DNA from: Neckera pumila
Lineage: Eukaryota; Streptophyta; Bryopsida; Hypnales; Neckeraceae
Assembly (NCBI GenBank): GCA_963969595.1
Contig: OZ018413.1
Location: 7,314,211 to 7,378,210, forward strand
Direction of reading: 5' to 3'
DNA: 64,000 nucleotides
Part shown: one piece after another, positions 17,689 to 28,449 of the stretch
Layout: each line of letters starts with the position of its first letter
Position numbering within the stretch: the stretch's first letter is position 1
Translations under genes and position numbers: made by a program
Notes under the pieces: generated by a model
Databases searched by the model: none
Told to the model about the DNA's origin: nothing
The model's input: the letters and a program-made list of their open reading frames with translations, nothing else

Positions 17689-18060
17689 TGTGACCAAGTT
17701 GATTAAGTATGTGGGAATGTTTAAGCTCATTATGACTTCCAATGCCAAAGCTATCATGAAAGAAGATTTATTTGTTAATCTCGTCACTCAAATGTGGGGT
17801 ACCATGATGCCTCCAACAACCTCTAGTTCTACCTCTCTACATATATGAAGGTTGCAAAACTTGGTATTGAGATAGTGGTTGAATTTGTCAAAGATGAAAG
17901 AACTTTTTCAACTCTTGCCTTTATAAAGAATAAGTTTTGAAGTTGTCTCAACAATCATTATCACTTGTCAAAGGCATGCTAAAACTTTCTACAATTTCAA
18001 TACAATCCTTCTTTGATGTGGCATTCACAGATTAAAAGATGAAGCGCCATCATGAAGAAA
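17689..18060 (+). pseudogene. hAT-family transposase C-terminal (dimerisation) domain relic
   Basis: Forward translation across two frames gives MWGTMMPPTTSS, then, after a stop and frame change near 17847, VVEFVKDERTFSTLAFIKNK, followed by a stop and NNHYHLSK. The block DERTFSTL-FIK-K followed by a LNNH-type segment resembles the conserved hAT dimerisation region (SERxFSxxxFIxxKxRNRL). At least two stops and one frameshift make it non-functional. The family call is from motif memory; confidence is moderate. The second copy is at 61201-61572. Confidence 0.55.
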
Positions 18061-20364
18061 TTGGGCTTTAGTAGTCATTTGTATTATTTTGTTTTTAGAA
18101 ATTTAGTAGTTATTTTCACAACGCACTTTTTTGAAATTCCCTCCGATTGATTTGGAGATTTTGCAGTTCTTCCCTGTAAGTTTCTCCTAGTTTTCATGTT
18201 TCCCTGTGTTCCAATGTCACCATGGAGGGATTTTCAAAGAATTCCTATACAAGAAAAAATCATGGATTTTCTTTGCAAGTATTTCATCAATTCTCTCCAA
18301 ATTCCCCGTGTACAATTAAAATTGGTAGACTTTGTATACATCTTACATTTCAATGTTGTTTCCACCTAATATTTGGTAGATTTTAGAAGATGCAATCGTC
18401 CCATGTCAATTGTCAAGGGTACAGTGAGGTTGGACACATAACACTTGTAAGTTGTCATGTAATCTCCAAACCAATGAATTCTATTGATTTTACAATAATC
18501 AAATTTTCTAGAGTTAACTTTGTACAATTTAGAAATCTAAGAAATTTTAAAATGTGCAAATCTGAAATGTACAAATTTTGAAATTTTGAAATGTACAAAT
18601 CAATAAGATTGGAAATTCAATATCTACATTTTTGTTAGATTTCAGCTTTCAAAATCTATAATTTGTAGTGATTATGCAAGCTAAAATCTATATTAAGCTT
18701 AGATTTTTGAAGCATAAATCTACATTTTTGAAATATTAAATTTCACAAATTCAAGAGATTTGGAGGTGGGGACATCACTGAAAAATGCACAAATTTTCTC
18801 TTGAAAAATGCACAAAATTCCTTCTCTCACATTTCTATGTGAGAGCTACATTCCTTGTGTATTGGAAAAAAGGCAAATAAAACAAATTCTTAGAAGGGAT
18901 TTCTGTTATAGTGCCTATAGGGAACATTGAAAATGTTTCTTGTGTTTAGGCTTTAATTTTGAACAATTACTTTAACTTTCCATATGATTGTCATATATTA
19001 GGCTCTAACATTTTATTATTATGTCATTGAGAAGCAATAAGTATTACATCCACAAAACTTCTTTCCAATTTATACAAATACTATCTCAAGGAGCATTTAC
19101 CTTTCTTGAGAAATTTCCAGACTTGTGCTATATTTTTCATGTACATAGCCAATATGGCACTACCATTAGTATATCACCAGTCTACCTTCTTGTTTTCTCT
19201 TGGGGTAGTCAAATTTAAAATTATCTCTACAATCCTCCAAAATTACTACTTCATATACACCAATTCAATGTCCCCACTGCTATGGAACAAGTGAGAGCAA
19301 CCTCAAATTCTTGAGGTTGCCATCATTTATGTAGTTCAAAATTGGGCCAATACTTTGGTCTATAAGGTGCAATTTGCGTTTTACAATCATAGTGAGACAC
19401 AACATAGGAAGAGGCTTAGGAATTGTTCATTTAAGGATAAAAACATATTTGATGACATAATTAACAATGTGCCAAAACTTTTCCAATTTTTTTTTGGTAT
19501 GTAGAGAAATGAAAAACAGTTGAAAGCCTTTTTTGGGGTAATTTTTTGAGTCATTGAATAAACTGAGTTTTTCCAAAGGAGCAAGTTTGTAGGGTATTGT
19601 TGCATATAGGTTGCATCAATTACAAATTAGACTGTGCCTTAGAATGCAACGGATGAGTTTAGATATTGATTGACACAAGGCTTAGCATATTCTTGGGAGT
19701 TTTGAAAAGTGCACAAAGAGTGCCAAAAATAGAGCATGCCCTATAATTGACTGCACTTGCTTTGTAATCATTTTCTCAATTGCTGGGCAAGCAAAGAGAG
19801 ATTCACCTTGTGACTTCATTTATGACCTTCCTTATATTCAATTTCATTTTACTGCCATCATCTGTATTTCCGTCTGGGCTCTTTAATAATGCTTCATGAG
19901 TCACAAATCACATATACTTGTAGCCGCTATTGATTGCTAATGGTCCTAGAACCATGCACTTGAAATCAATTTTAATCACCTTTGGAAATCTATTTTTTTC
20001 AACTAACCATTTGCATACTTTCTGCACCATTTTCAAGGGTGATTGAAAATGCCCACACGATTTCAAAGCCTTCTACCTTACCATCTAGGGGTCAAAATTG
20101 TATAAGAAATTCATATCTACTAAAAAACATTTGATCTCACGAGATTTAGAGGTTCTTGTTCCCAAAAATCTCTCCTCAGCTCAATACTGACATCCCTAAA
20201 TTGTACTCCTACAGTTTCTAAAATGCTTAGAGTGCTGCAAACAGTTTCTTCTATGTTTCATTCTATAAGCATAGTTAATTTCCAATTGGTTCTGCCCAAC
20301 AACGTCTTTCCTTTGGTCTAGAGTAATGATCCTAGAATTAATTTATGGAATTTAGTGCAATATG

Positions 20365-20785
20365 CATTAGAGAAAACATCAGCCCACCAAAGGGCTGCTC
20401 TAGATTGACATGCCAAGCTACATTAGAGAAAAAATCAGCCCTCTGGAGGGCCTCTCCAGATTGACATGCCAAGCTATTTCAAGCTTGGCCTGTCAATCTA
20501 AAAAAGGATCCCCAGTGAGTAATTAGTGTATGACTGCTCGCTGAAACAGTCAGATTTCGCAATTTTATTTTAACTTATTTTTAGATTAAAAAATCAATAT
20601 AAATAAATAAAATAAAAATTGTTAATTTTCTACTCGTAAAACTAGGTTTCTGCACCATTATCACTGCAATTTCAGCTACGCAAAAATAGGGGGAAAAAGA
20701 AATTTTCAGCCACGAAAAACAAAATTTCAAGATACTATGGAAGGTCGTGGAGAGGCCCCCCGGAGGCCTCAAATTTTTTCTACTG
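20365..20785. mobile_element. CATTAG-ended MITE family F2, member a
   Basis: The left end CATTAGAGAAAACATCAGCC is partly duplicated in tandem at 20421 (CATTAGAGAAAAAATCAGCC). The right end GGCCTCAAATTTTTTCTACTG is the degenerate inverse. The interior (TAAAACTAGGTTTCTGCACC then GCAAAAATAGGGGGAAAAAG) matches member b at 29341-29603. No coding capacity. It lies six bases from the TTAA element at 20792, and the window's right end cuts through its segmental copy (63877-64000). Confidence 0.65.
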
Positions 20786-20791
20786 CTACCT

Positions 20792-21427
20792 TTAACCCCT
20801 AAATGCCCAAGGCACCCAAATCTGGTGTTTGCAAAACTTTGAAGTTAAATAAAACCTAATGAAGTTGCTATTTTTAATAGTTTATATTTTTTAAAAGTCC
20901 TTCTTGAAGTCTAATTTTAGCACCAAAAATTTGATCTTGAAAATAAATGATAGTGATTTTTTTATTCAAGTTTTTGTACAAGGGTACCCATTGCAATCTG
21001 GACTTTCCGTAGTGTTGAGAGCTCTTGGAATGAGCCTCAAATATACTAGATCTTGGAGAAAAAATCACATTCAAAATTCATTAAAAAAAATTGTAGAGTA
21101 GATTTTGTAGATTGTAGAGTAGAAGCTATAAATTGATTGAGGTTACACCAGTCATATTTTTTGGTCACCAACTTTTTAGATTTGACTTGTGTAAAGAAGA
21201 TTGAAAGATTTTTGCAGTTTTAGCACCCTCATGGTCAAACATTATAATCTTTCACTCCATAAATTATATTGTTATGTTTTCCTATGAGATCTCTAACATG
21301 TCCAGTTTGAATTTGTACGGTTACCATTCAAAAAAAATTGATACAACTTATCAAAACGTTGGCATTTTGTTCAATTTAGAGCAAATTCCAAGAAGCCCAA
21401 AACAGGCCTTGGGCATTTAGGGGTTAA
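20792..21427. mobile_element. TTAA-flanked non-autonomous transposon E6, 636 bp, perfect TIRs
   Basis: The two ends are a perfect 22-bp inverted repeat starting TTAACCCCTAAATGCCC (20792-20813 and 21406-21427). Subtracting the TTAA target leaves an 18-bp TIR beginning CCCC. The interior does not match the 939-bp members closely, so this is a distinct subfamily sharing the terminus. Short open frames inside are not recognisable as transposase. Confidence 0.8.
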
Positions 21428-22763
21428 GACAAACATGTATAAACATTGGCTGCCTTGAGAGTGAGTGGCATTAAAAAAAAATAGAAAAGAAAGAATTTTG
21501 CATGTTGTAAAGGATGATTAGGACCAAAATTGACTAAGTAGATGCTAATTCCAATGTGAAGGATGTAACAAACTGGCTATCAAATTCTATTAACTATTGC
21601 AGTTTTGGCTAAAATCTATTTTTTTTTTAGCATTTTCTTCAATATACATTTAGCTACTGAAAATTTTAAGTATCAATGGAGAGAATTATCACCAGTTCTG
21701 TGAACACTGGTCTGGAGAGACAAGAAGTACTTGTTCAAAACTAACAAGCCGCAGTACATTTCACAATGATGTTTTCATCGTAGTGAGGAGATATGACGAT
21801 ATGCAATGAGCTGCAAGAGAGTTTTCCTCTCCTCATCAGCAAACGAAGTCCTCACAAACAGCAAAATTTAGGGGCCAAATATTGAGATCAAATTCTTTTC
21901 AGTAGATATGAATTTCGAATTCCTAAACCCTATATGAAGACAGGACCTCTCTCCACAAGCAACACAGCTGTTTCAAAAATCGAGGATGCTGCTGCACCAT
22001 TGCCACTTCCAAAACCCATCTTTAATAACAAAATTACACGCAACTAATTAAGAATCCGGAACCAACTTCAACGGCGCCAAAAGAGAAAAGCTAAGTTAGA
22101 AGGAGATTCACAAAATCAAGCCAAATTGACAATAATCGTACAACTGTACATAGCTGTTGTAACTGTAATTGGAACTGTGATTGAGCGCTCTCTAGATCTC
22201 CAACCTCTAAGTGCATCAAACCTTAATCGTTGCACTTGTCCCTCCTCATTCGGCGTCCTAGCACATCCAGCATTCCAGCCTCGGTGAGCCTCATTAGAAA
22301 ATTCGAAGACATACTCATGACATGAAGTCGAAGGAAACCTCTCTCCGTTCATGCTTTCTACAAGTCAGACCTGTATCTGGCAAAACTTCGGCAATAAGAA
22401 AAGACGACCTCGGAGTAATTAGGACTCGAAAACACCCCACTCCCTTGTAGCAATTCGGGTTCGACAACACCCTCTCAACATGCTTGAGAATTTTGACAGC
22501 AAGCAAGGGCCGGCACCTCTTGCTCTCCACCATGACTTCGTCATATTGGTGCTAGAGCTGAGAGCTCATGGTTGCAAAAGAAAACAAAAATTTCACGACT
22601 GCTCCAAGTACGGGTGGAGTCTCGCTAACCAGACATTCAGAGCAAATTACACGGACCCTGCAGAGGGAACGAAGTGGCCTACATGTTACTTGAGAAATCT
22701 TCAATGCTTTGAGGATGAAGTCAAGGGGCTTGTTATGTACAGGAGTTAGTTACCTTTATTTAC
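21428..22763. other. Unrecognised; GC-richer block with short overlapping frames at 22116-22749
   Basis: 21428-22110 shows nothing recognisable. From about 22060 to 22750 base composition becomes clearly richer in G+C than the surroundings. Two frames look somewhat protein-like: plus strand 22480-22749 (89 residues; contains HDCSKYGWSLANQTFRANY) and minus strand 22352-22116 (78 residues; contains NEEGQVQRLRFDALRGW). I do not recognise either, and they overlap neighbouring frames on the opposite strand. Could be a gene relic or an unidentified transposon part. Confidence 0.3.
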
Positions 22764-23044
22764 CGTAAACCACTCGCAGGAAATGTCCCGTGTGGGTTCA
22801 ATGCCGTAATGTCCGATTTTGTGGAGTTGTCCCCATAATCAGGCATTACGGATTTTGCATCCAAAATCAAATTCTCATCCCGACTTTCATCCAATATTGT
22901 TGATATCCTGTAGCAATTTACGTTGGGCAATGGCCCTTATTGTCAGGCATTGTGTCAAACAATTGGCCCTCCCCATCAAGCTCCGTCCTCCTCATTGACC
23001 AATTATTTGGCGCAATGCCCTCCTCTACAGACATTGTCCTATAC
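22764..23044 (+). mobile_element. Double-hairpin repeat F4, member 1 (281 bp)
   Basis: Starts CGTAAACCACTCGCAGGAA and ends CATTGTCCTATAC. It has two inverted repeats: an inner pair around CCGTAATGTCCGAT and ATCAGGCATTACGG, and a 3' pair around GGCATTGTGTCAAACAATTG and CAATTATTTGGCGCAATGCC. Three relatives in the window share start, end and size (272-282 bp). Non-coding; superfamily unknown. Confidence 0.75.
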
Positions 23045-23070
23045 TTAAATTCCCTTCACGTCTTTATGTA

Positions 23071-23151
23071 CTCCCTTTGTCTCAAAATAATATTGGTATT
23101 TTCCTTTTTATTTACAAAAGAAACACCGGGTATTATTTGAGACAGAGGGAG
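23071..23151. mobile_element. Stowaway-like MITE, 81 bp, with TA target duplication
   Basis: Left end CTCCCTTTGTCTCAAAATAA and right end (inverse) CTCCCTCTGTCTCAAATAAT form TIRs of the classic plant Stowaway (Tc1/mariner) type, CTCCCTCCGTxxCAAAATA. TA flanks both sides (23069-23070 and 23152-23153). It sits 26 bases from the end of the F4 repeat. Too short for coding capacity. Confidence 0.9.
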
Positions 23152-23334
23152 TACCTATTTATTTCAGGTCTTGTGATCTTATTTGTATTTTGTTTAATTT
23201 TTTTCATTATATTTTTTTATTTTATTTTTCAATTTATTTTTATTAATTTTATATATAAATTTTAATATTTACATTTTGGTCATATCTTAATTTTATATTT
23301 TATTTCATCATATTTAATTTGATTGAATATGATG

Positions 23335-23490
23335 AAATATATATATTCAATAGAACATGATGAATATATACCAAATTGATCACCTATAAACTCTAATTAT
23401 TATTGATTGTATGAATACAATGGATTAAAATATGCATATGTATGTTATACAATTATCTTCTAATACCCTCCCTAAAATCCTAGTAGTATG
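23335..23490 (-). mobile_element. Ty1/copia-type LTR relic with polypurine tract
   Basis: On the minus strand a purine tract TTTTAGGGAGGG (complement of about 23470-23482) is followed by TATTAGAAG, as at the 3' LTR boundary of plant copia elements (TGTTAGAA). Continuing, the sequence shares TTCATCATGTTCTATTGAA with the LTR-like relic at 17275. No coding region remains beside it. Confidence 0.45.
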
Positions 23491-23574
23491 AGCCAAGTTT
23501 TGTGAAGAAAGAATTGATAGTAAACTCAAAGATTTTAGTGTACGGGCGACAAATCCCTTATTTCATAACAAACC

Positions 23575-24513
23575 TTAACTCCAAAAGGACCAACATACAT
23601 TTTTTGGCTACATAGAAACTCGCATAGAAATTTCAAGCAGGTGCGTGTGACTAGAGATTTCTATATTTTTGGCCCAAACTTTAATAGAAGGTGGAGACAA
23701 GGAATAACTTTCATATGCACAAAATTTCATGACATTTGAAAATATGAATCAAAAGTTATGGCCTAATATGTTATTTTTTTCGTTACTAGGCAATCTAGGC
23801 AGATCAAAAAAATCACTTTTTTTAGAAACAAAAATTTGAAATTGATGTTCTAGAGTTAGATATACATGGAAAGCTTTGAATCATTTCATTTTGATCAATG
23901 AATAAAAAGTTATGAGGATTTTTTGTTTGCAGGCAATTATAGATTCTCTACTCTAAAATAAACTTTGTAGTCCTTTATCTTATTTATTTTTCAATATTTT
24001 TTGAAAAGAATAAAATCATAGAATGTAGATTGGTTATTACAACATTGCAAACATTGGCATTGGCATTTTCCAATTCCATAAATAAAGTCTTAACAATTTA
24101 ATACTTTGAATCACACTCAACTAATATCTACTTACTAGTTTTTTCCTATATGTTGTATAATTCCAAATGATCTGAAATTTTTCAAGCATGTGGCCAACTT
24201 GTTTAGAAAAAAGAATCCAAAGAAGCACCACCATTTTGGACATTTTTTCATAGAAAGTGAGCTTGTAAAGTGCAACAATCCTGTTTTTTGCAGGGCCAAA
24301 AAAAATGATTTCAGTGAATTTGAATGCTTGTATCTTGCAATCCACGTGGTGGAAATTTCTAAAATTTTACCACATGTTTTCAAGTCAGCATACTACAAGA
24401 TCCTATAGTTACATATGTTAAAAGAAGTTTTTTTCAAAAATTTGGTATTTGTTCTAAAAATGGCAATTTTTGAGTGTTTTTTGGTGAGAATATAGTCATG
24501 AAACTTTTGGCAG
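23575..24513. mobile_element. TTAA-family element E2, 939 bp, inverted relative to E1
   Basis: Starts TTAACTCCAAAAGGACCAAC, a mutated form of TTAACCCCTAAAGGACC, and then follows the complement of E1 throughout (for example TTTCATATGCACAAAATTTC near 23722 and GTTATGAGGATT near 23911). The right terminus has decayed to AAACTTTTGGCAG. Length equals E1 exactly, supporting the boundaries. Non-coding. Confidence 0.7.
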
Positions 24514-24657
24514 TGCTTTCAAAGAGGGGTACCACTTGTTTGAACTTGGGGGGTCAGTTGCGTCATTTAGCAAACAATGTAGAAACTACTATAGGGAATT
24601 ATTAGTGTTCTTTAAATAAAAATTAGAATTTTTTTTATTTCTATGCAAGGGAGGTTT

Positions 24658-25518
24658 GGGGAACATTCTCTACAAGAAACCCATTCTTTTGGATGTATTT
24701 TTATAGATATCCACTTTTTCAATCTCCATCTTGATGTCAAATGTAACATTAAGATGTACGTATGAACAGGTGGATGTCTATAAGAATGGATGTAAAAAAA
24801 CATGGGTTTCTTGTAGTGATTGTAAGAAATATTGGTGCTGAATATTATTATAAGGATAGTGGCAGAGCTTTCCTTTGTGATAACTTTTGAAGCATGACTT
24901 GCATAAACTTGAAATTTTAATTGGAGATCCGATTTTTTCAAAAAAAAAAAATCATCTTATATTAAAATTTTAATTTTGCCAATACGTCACATTTTGAGTT
25001 TTCAAGGTTTTGAGTACTATGGAGTATCCAAAATTAATGTTTCACAATTGAAATCTTTGTAGTCTATTTCTACAGTAGGAAGGTATGTTCCTGCTAAGGG
25101 ACATCTAAAATATATTATTTTTTGTCCTCCATGTTTGTGCAAATAGGATTCTCTTACGCTCTCACTTCTAAAAATTGAAGATGGTTTGAAGCTTAGTATT
25201 TTGGTGAAGTCCTCACCAAATAGTCAATCTCTTCACCATGAAGTCTCCCCAATTGGTCAATTTTTAGTTTATTTTTAAAAAAAATTCTCCAATTTTTCCA
25301 AAATAAAACGTTGAAGTATCTATTTTATAGCAATTTTTGCACTGTTGGAGTTTTCCTATTTAGAGAATTTTTCTATGATTTTTTTTTCTGGGATACTTTT
25401 TTCTTACATATATGTACATTGAACATATTTTTAATTTTTAATTTTATAGTATTTCCCTCCAAAAGGTTGAAAATTGTCAAAGTGGAACAAAATCAATAAG
25501 CCATTATAGCAATCACCC
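24658..25518. mobile_element. F3-family element, member 1 (about 707 bp plus a nested MITE)
   Basis: Family TIR is GGGTGATTGCAAGAAAGACC. Here the left TIR survives as GGGAACATT, interrupted by the CACTA-like MITE, and resumes as ATTGTAAGAAATATTGG; the right end is TATAGCAATCACCC. Interior landmarks are shared with other members: ATAACTTTTGAAGCATGACT near 24879 and AAATCATCTTATATTAAA near 24949. Removing the nested element gives about 707 bp, close to 732-745 bp in better-preserved members. Non-coding. Confidence 0.65.
24668..24818. mobile_element. CACTA-like MITE, 151 bp, with 3-bp target duplication ATT
   Basis: Left end CTCTACAAGAAACCCAT and right end (inverse) CACTACAAGAAACCCAT match the CACTACAAGAAA terminus of plant CACTA (En/Spm) transposons. 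ATT lies directly outside both ends (24665-24667 and 24819-24821), the 3-bp duplication typical of CACTA. The arms remain partly complementary almost to the centre, so the whole element can fold into one long hairpin. It is nested inside the TIR of an F3 element. Confidence 0.85.
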
Positions 25519-26058
25519 TTAGAAAGCAGCATAGAAGTACAAAGAAATATAAGGATTGAGAAATTGGTCTATATTAGAAAAAAGTAGATACAACAAACAC
25601 AGGATTCTACTTGGGAAGGAATAAGTGATTGGATCTCAAAAGCATTGAAGAGGAAATCATCTCCATCCATGGAGGTGCAAAACGTGGATGGAATCTAGTG
25701 TTTAGATGACATTTCCTAATCACGTGCAGTTTATTGAAGCTAACAATATGTTTTTGATGTTGTGAAACTTGTAGTATGAATTAATACGCTTAACCTCTAA
25801 GGATGGGCTAGTCTCCATGAGAATCATCCTTTTTGATACAATGTGCATCATCTTCTTTAAAGAAATCAAAAGCACTCATTCGAGAACAAGAAAGTCTCTC
25901 TTTTTTGCATGAAAATCCAAGTATGACTAACAATCATACTTTTGTCCTATATGCAAAGATTCTTTGTCATTCATCGGATATTTAGTGTCCGCGGTAGCAT
26001 TACAGGGTTAACTAAGGAACCTTGTCCTCTTTTTATTTCTATCCATGCACTAATATTT
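25519..26058. other. No recognised feature
   Basis: AT-rich spacer between an F3 element and a TTAA element. Only short open frames; no motif, repeat or RNA gene seen. Confidence 0.6.
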
Positions 26059-26982
26059 TTAACCCCTAAAGTTCCATTTGTCCCTTTGAGGGATAAATGG
26101 GATTTTGGGCAGGTATCTACAGATTGAATTTTTGTTGTGATTTTTTGAAACTTTTTTTAAAGACAGAAAAATTGCTAAGCTTTGTGGAAGTACAATTTTT
26201 TTTTCAATTGGTGCCTGGGAACAAAAGCTATGCCTAAATAAGCTCAAAACAGGGGGGGGGAGGGCAGCAAAAGATTTTTTGCAAAAATTTTAATTTTTAA
26301 TTTTTAATTTTTTTCTCCTTATAGATTATATTTTTGTATATCTGGAAAGCTTTATTCATTTCATTTGTATTTTTTATGAGAAAGTTATGGAAAATCTTGT
26401 TTTTTGGGCACTTATCTAAGAAAATTAACTTGTAGGATTCATTTCTGAATGCAATTTTTACAATTTTTCAAAAAAAAGGTTCCACGTGGTTTATTTTTTT
26501 TGCTAGAACAATCTCACTATTGAGATTAGTGCATTTTAGTTCTATACAAAAGATAATAATATTTTTTATTTTCCTTCTAACTCATACCTACTTCTATTTA
26601 ACAATTTTCTTAAGAATGAAAATTAAGTTTTTTTGAATTTTTTTCCTTCCCTAGGTTCTCAACTCAATTCTCCAGTATAAAAATTGAAAGCTCAAAACTC
26701 TGTAGTGCAAAAAAATTTAAGTTAACAGTGTTCAAAGTCATAAAATCTAGTCCCGCAATGTGCTGAAAAACTTGTTTTTTTTCACTTTAAATACAGATAT
26801 CTTGCAATCTATGCATTCAAAAATTCTGAAGTTTTTCCACACATTCTCATACTAGTTAGGTGTAAGATTCTACAATTAGATGTGCAAAAAAAACATTTGT
26901 CAATTTTTTTACTCTTTGCTATAAAATTGACAATATTGGGTGTTTTTTTTGTAGAAAAAACGCCTTTGGCCTCTAAGGTTAA
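26059..26982. mobile_element. TTAA-family element E4, 924 bp
   Basis: Starts TTAACCCCTAAAGTTCC and ends GGCCTCTAAGGTTAA. The left 250 bases (GGGCAGGTATCTAC, GAAACTTTTTTTAAAGACAG, GCTAAGCTTTGTGGAAGTAC) match the complement of element E5 at 44267-44950. It contains a G9 run near 26252. Non-coding. Confidence 0.75.
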
Positions 26983-27439
26983 TGAATTGATGCTGTTGTT
27001 TAGTATTTTAATAAGATAGGGTACAATTTAAGATTAAAATAAATAATAAAATTACATATACCTCCACAAAATTTGCCAGAAGTAGAAATAGGTCTACTGC
27101 AAAGATACTTTAAAAAAAAATGAGGGGACATAATAGCCCCCTATTAAATACATCTTCTTTGTAGGTGCACCCTTAAATTACAAGGGAATGGCCTCCCCTC
27201 CAAGTGTTTGAGACTCCCTCGTCTTTGTTTTATAGTTGCAGTGAAGAATACGTGATAGCAGAAGCCAATGTCCTCTAGACTTGGACTATGGGATTGTGAA
27301 CTAATATATTGAAAATACTTGAGTTTTTCCAACTGCTGTATAATGGAAATTATAGCTCTGATTCGTTTGATGATCAAGGATTGTTTAGATATAGGGTTTG
27401 GATAGGAGCACTAGGGAGGGTGGTAGATTACTAGTTGCA

Positions 27440-27983
27440 AATTAGTAAAAGAATGAGACAATTTGAGGCTTTCGTACCTGCTAGTGCTTTAGTGAGCATA
27501 TTGGCTTGCTGTTTGTCCATTTGATGTTTGATGTGTAAAACTCAAATCTGTTGTTTTTCCACCATACTTTTGAAAACATTGAGATGTATTTCAAAATGCT
27601 TGGTTTTAAAATGATATTTCCTGTGTCCCCAAATGACCCATTCCGGTTGTGGAGAAAATGTTTGGGATTAAGGCTGAAAATAACATTATTTCAATCCGTT
27701 TCTAAGTATGTAGAGGAAGTTGTTATCCATATATGAAGTGAATCTTCAAGAACAATAATGGTCATTTATGAGCAACTGGAAGATCATTTTGGAACAAAAA
27801 ACTTAACAGGACTCACAAGATCATTTTGAAATGAAGGGAATACACTGAATTTTTGGAGATTTTGATTGTTGCAATGTAAATCAATTGGTTTTGGTTTGAT
27901 GAAGTGTAAATCACAATAAAGAGTTTTTATTAGCTAGATTTCTTTTTTTTGTTGCTTCAACTAAAGATTGATATTCTGATTCA
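27440..27983 (-). pseudogene. Ty1/copia RNase H domain and 3' end, decayed
   Basis: Reading the minus strand from 27983: ESEYQSLVEATK, then (shifted frame) FIKPKPIDLHCNNQ, then after a nested MITE the continuation TKHFEIHLHVFKSMVEKQQ and finally NMLTKALAGTK. These align in order with the copia RNase H core (SSTEAEY, IYCDNQSA, TKHIEIxYH, ADIFTKAL). The catalytic D of the CDN motif is changed to N. Frameshifts and the 224-bp insertion (27617-27840) abolish function. An LTR may follow at about 27440-27050, but its ends are not defined. Confidence 0.8.
27617..27840. mobile_element. Stowaway-like MITE inserted in copia RNase H, 224 bp
   Basis: TIRs TTTCCTGTGTCCCCAAATGA (left) and, inverted, TTCCCTTCATTTCAAAATGA (right), Stowaway/mariner-like. 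TA flanks both ends (27615-27616 and 27841-27842). Taking out the element and one TA restores continuous, correctly spaced RNase H homology on the minus strand across the junction, which independently confirms the boundaries. Confidence 0.85.
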
Positions 27984-28449
27984 GGGTGATTCCAAGAAAC
28001 ACCGGTATTATGTGGGCATCACATGTTGTGCCCACATATCTTCTATCATAGCTTTTGAAGTATAGGACTGATGGATCTAAAATTAAATAAAAATGATGGG
28101 CAAAACAATTTAGTGTTGTAGCAAATGATTTTGAATATTTTTTAAAAATCATTAATTTTAAAAGAATCACATTTTCTCATTTGTCACACTTTGAATTTTT
28201 ATGGTTGCAAAGACTTTTGAGTATTCAAAATTAGCTTCATAGAGGTGAGATTCTAGGACTATATTTCTACAATAAGCATATATTTGCAATGCAAAGGGCA
28301 ATTAAAAATAGTAAATTTCAAATCTTCAACATCTTCAACAAAGAAGGCCACCTTGCACACAAATCTTTAAACACTTGAAAACACTTTTCCATCATATTTC
28401 TAGTATAATCTTATCTTGATAAAGCTCTTATAAATGGATAATTTTTGTT

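Larger units (their letters stand above)
11897..20488. repeat. 3' flank of copy A, left copy of the segmental duplication
   Basis: This whole stretch recurs at 55409-64000 at a constant offset of 43512 bp, so there is no net insertion or deletion over about 8.6 kb. By eye the copies differ at about two dozen positions, for example near 13298, 13371, 13762, 14490, 14696, 15340 and 16230. Differences are almost absent at 11897-13290 and at 16320-20488, apart from a T/A-run change near 17570. The match still holds at base 64000, so the right edge of the duplication is not reached. No intact gene is recognised inside; decayed elements are listed separately. Stretches 12540-14520 and 18060-20364 show only AT-rich sequence with scattered short open frames. 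Confidence 0.95.

Noticed and set aside
22764..23044. Helitron ends for the F4 repeats
   Set aside because: The 3' hairpin and near absence of target duplication are suggestive, but the end CCCTATAC is not CTRR and insertion is not between A and T.
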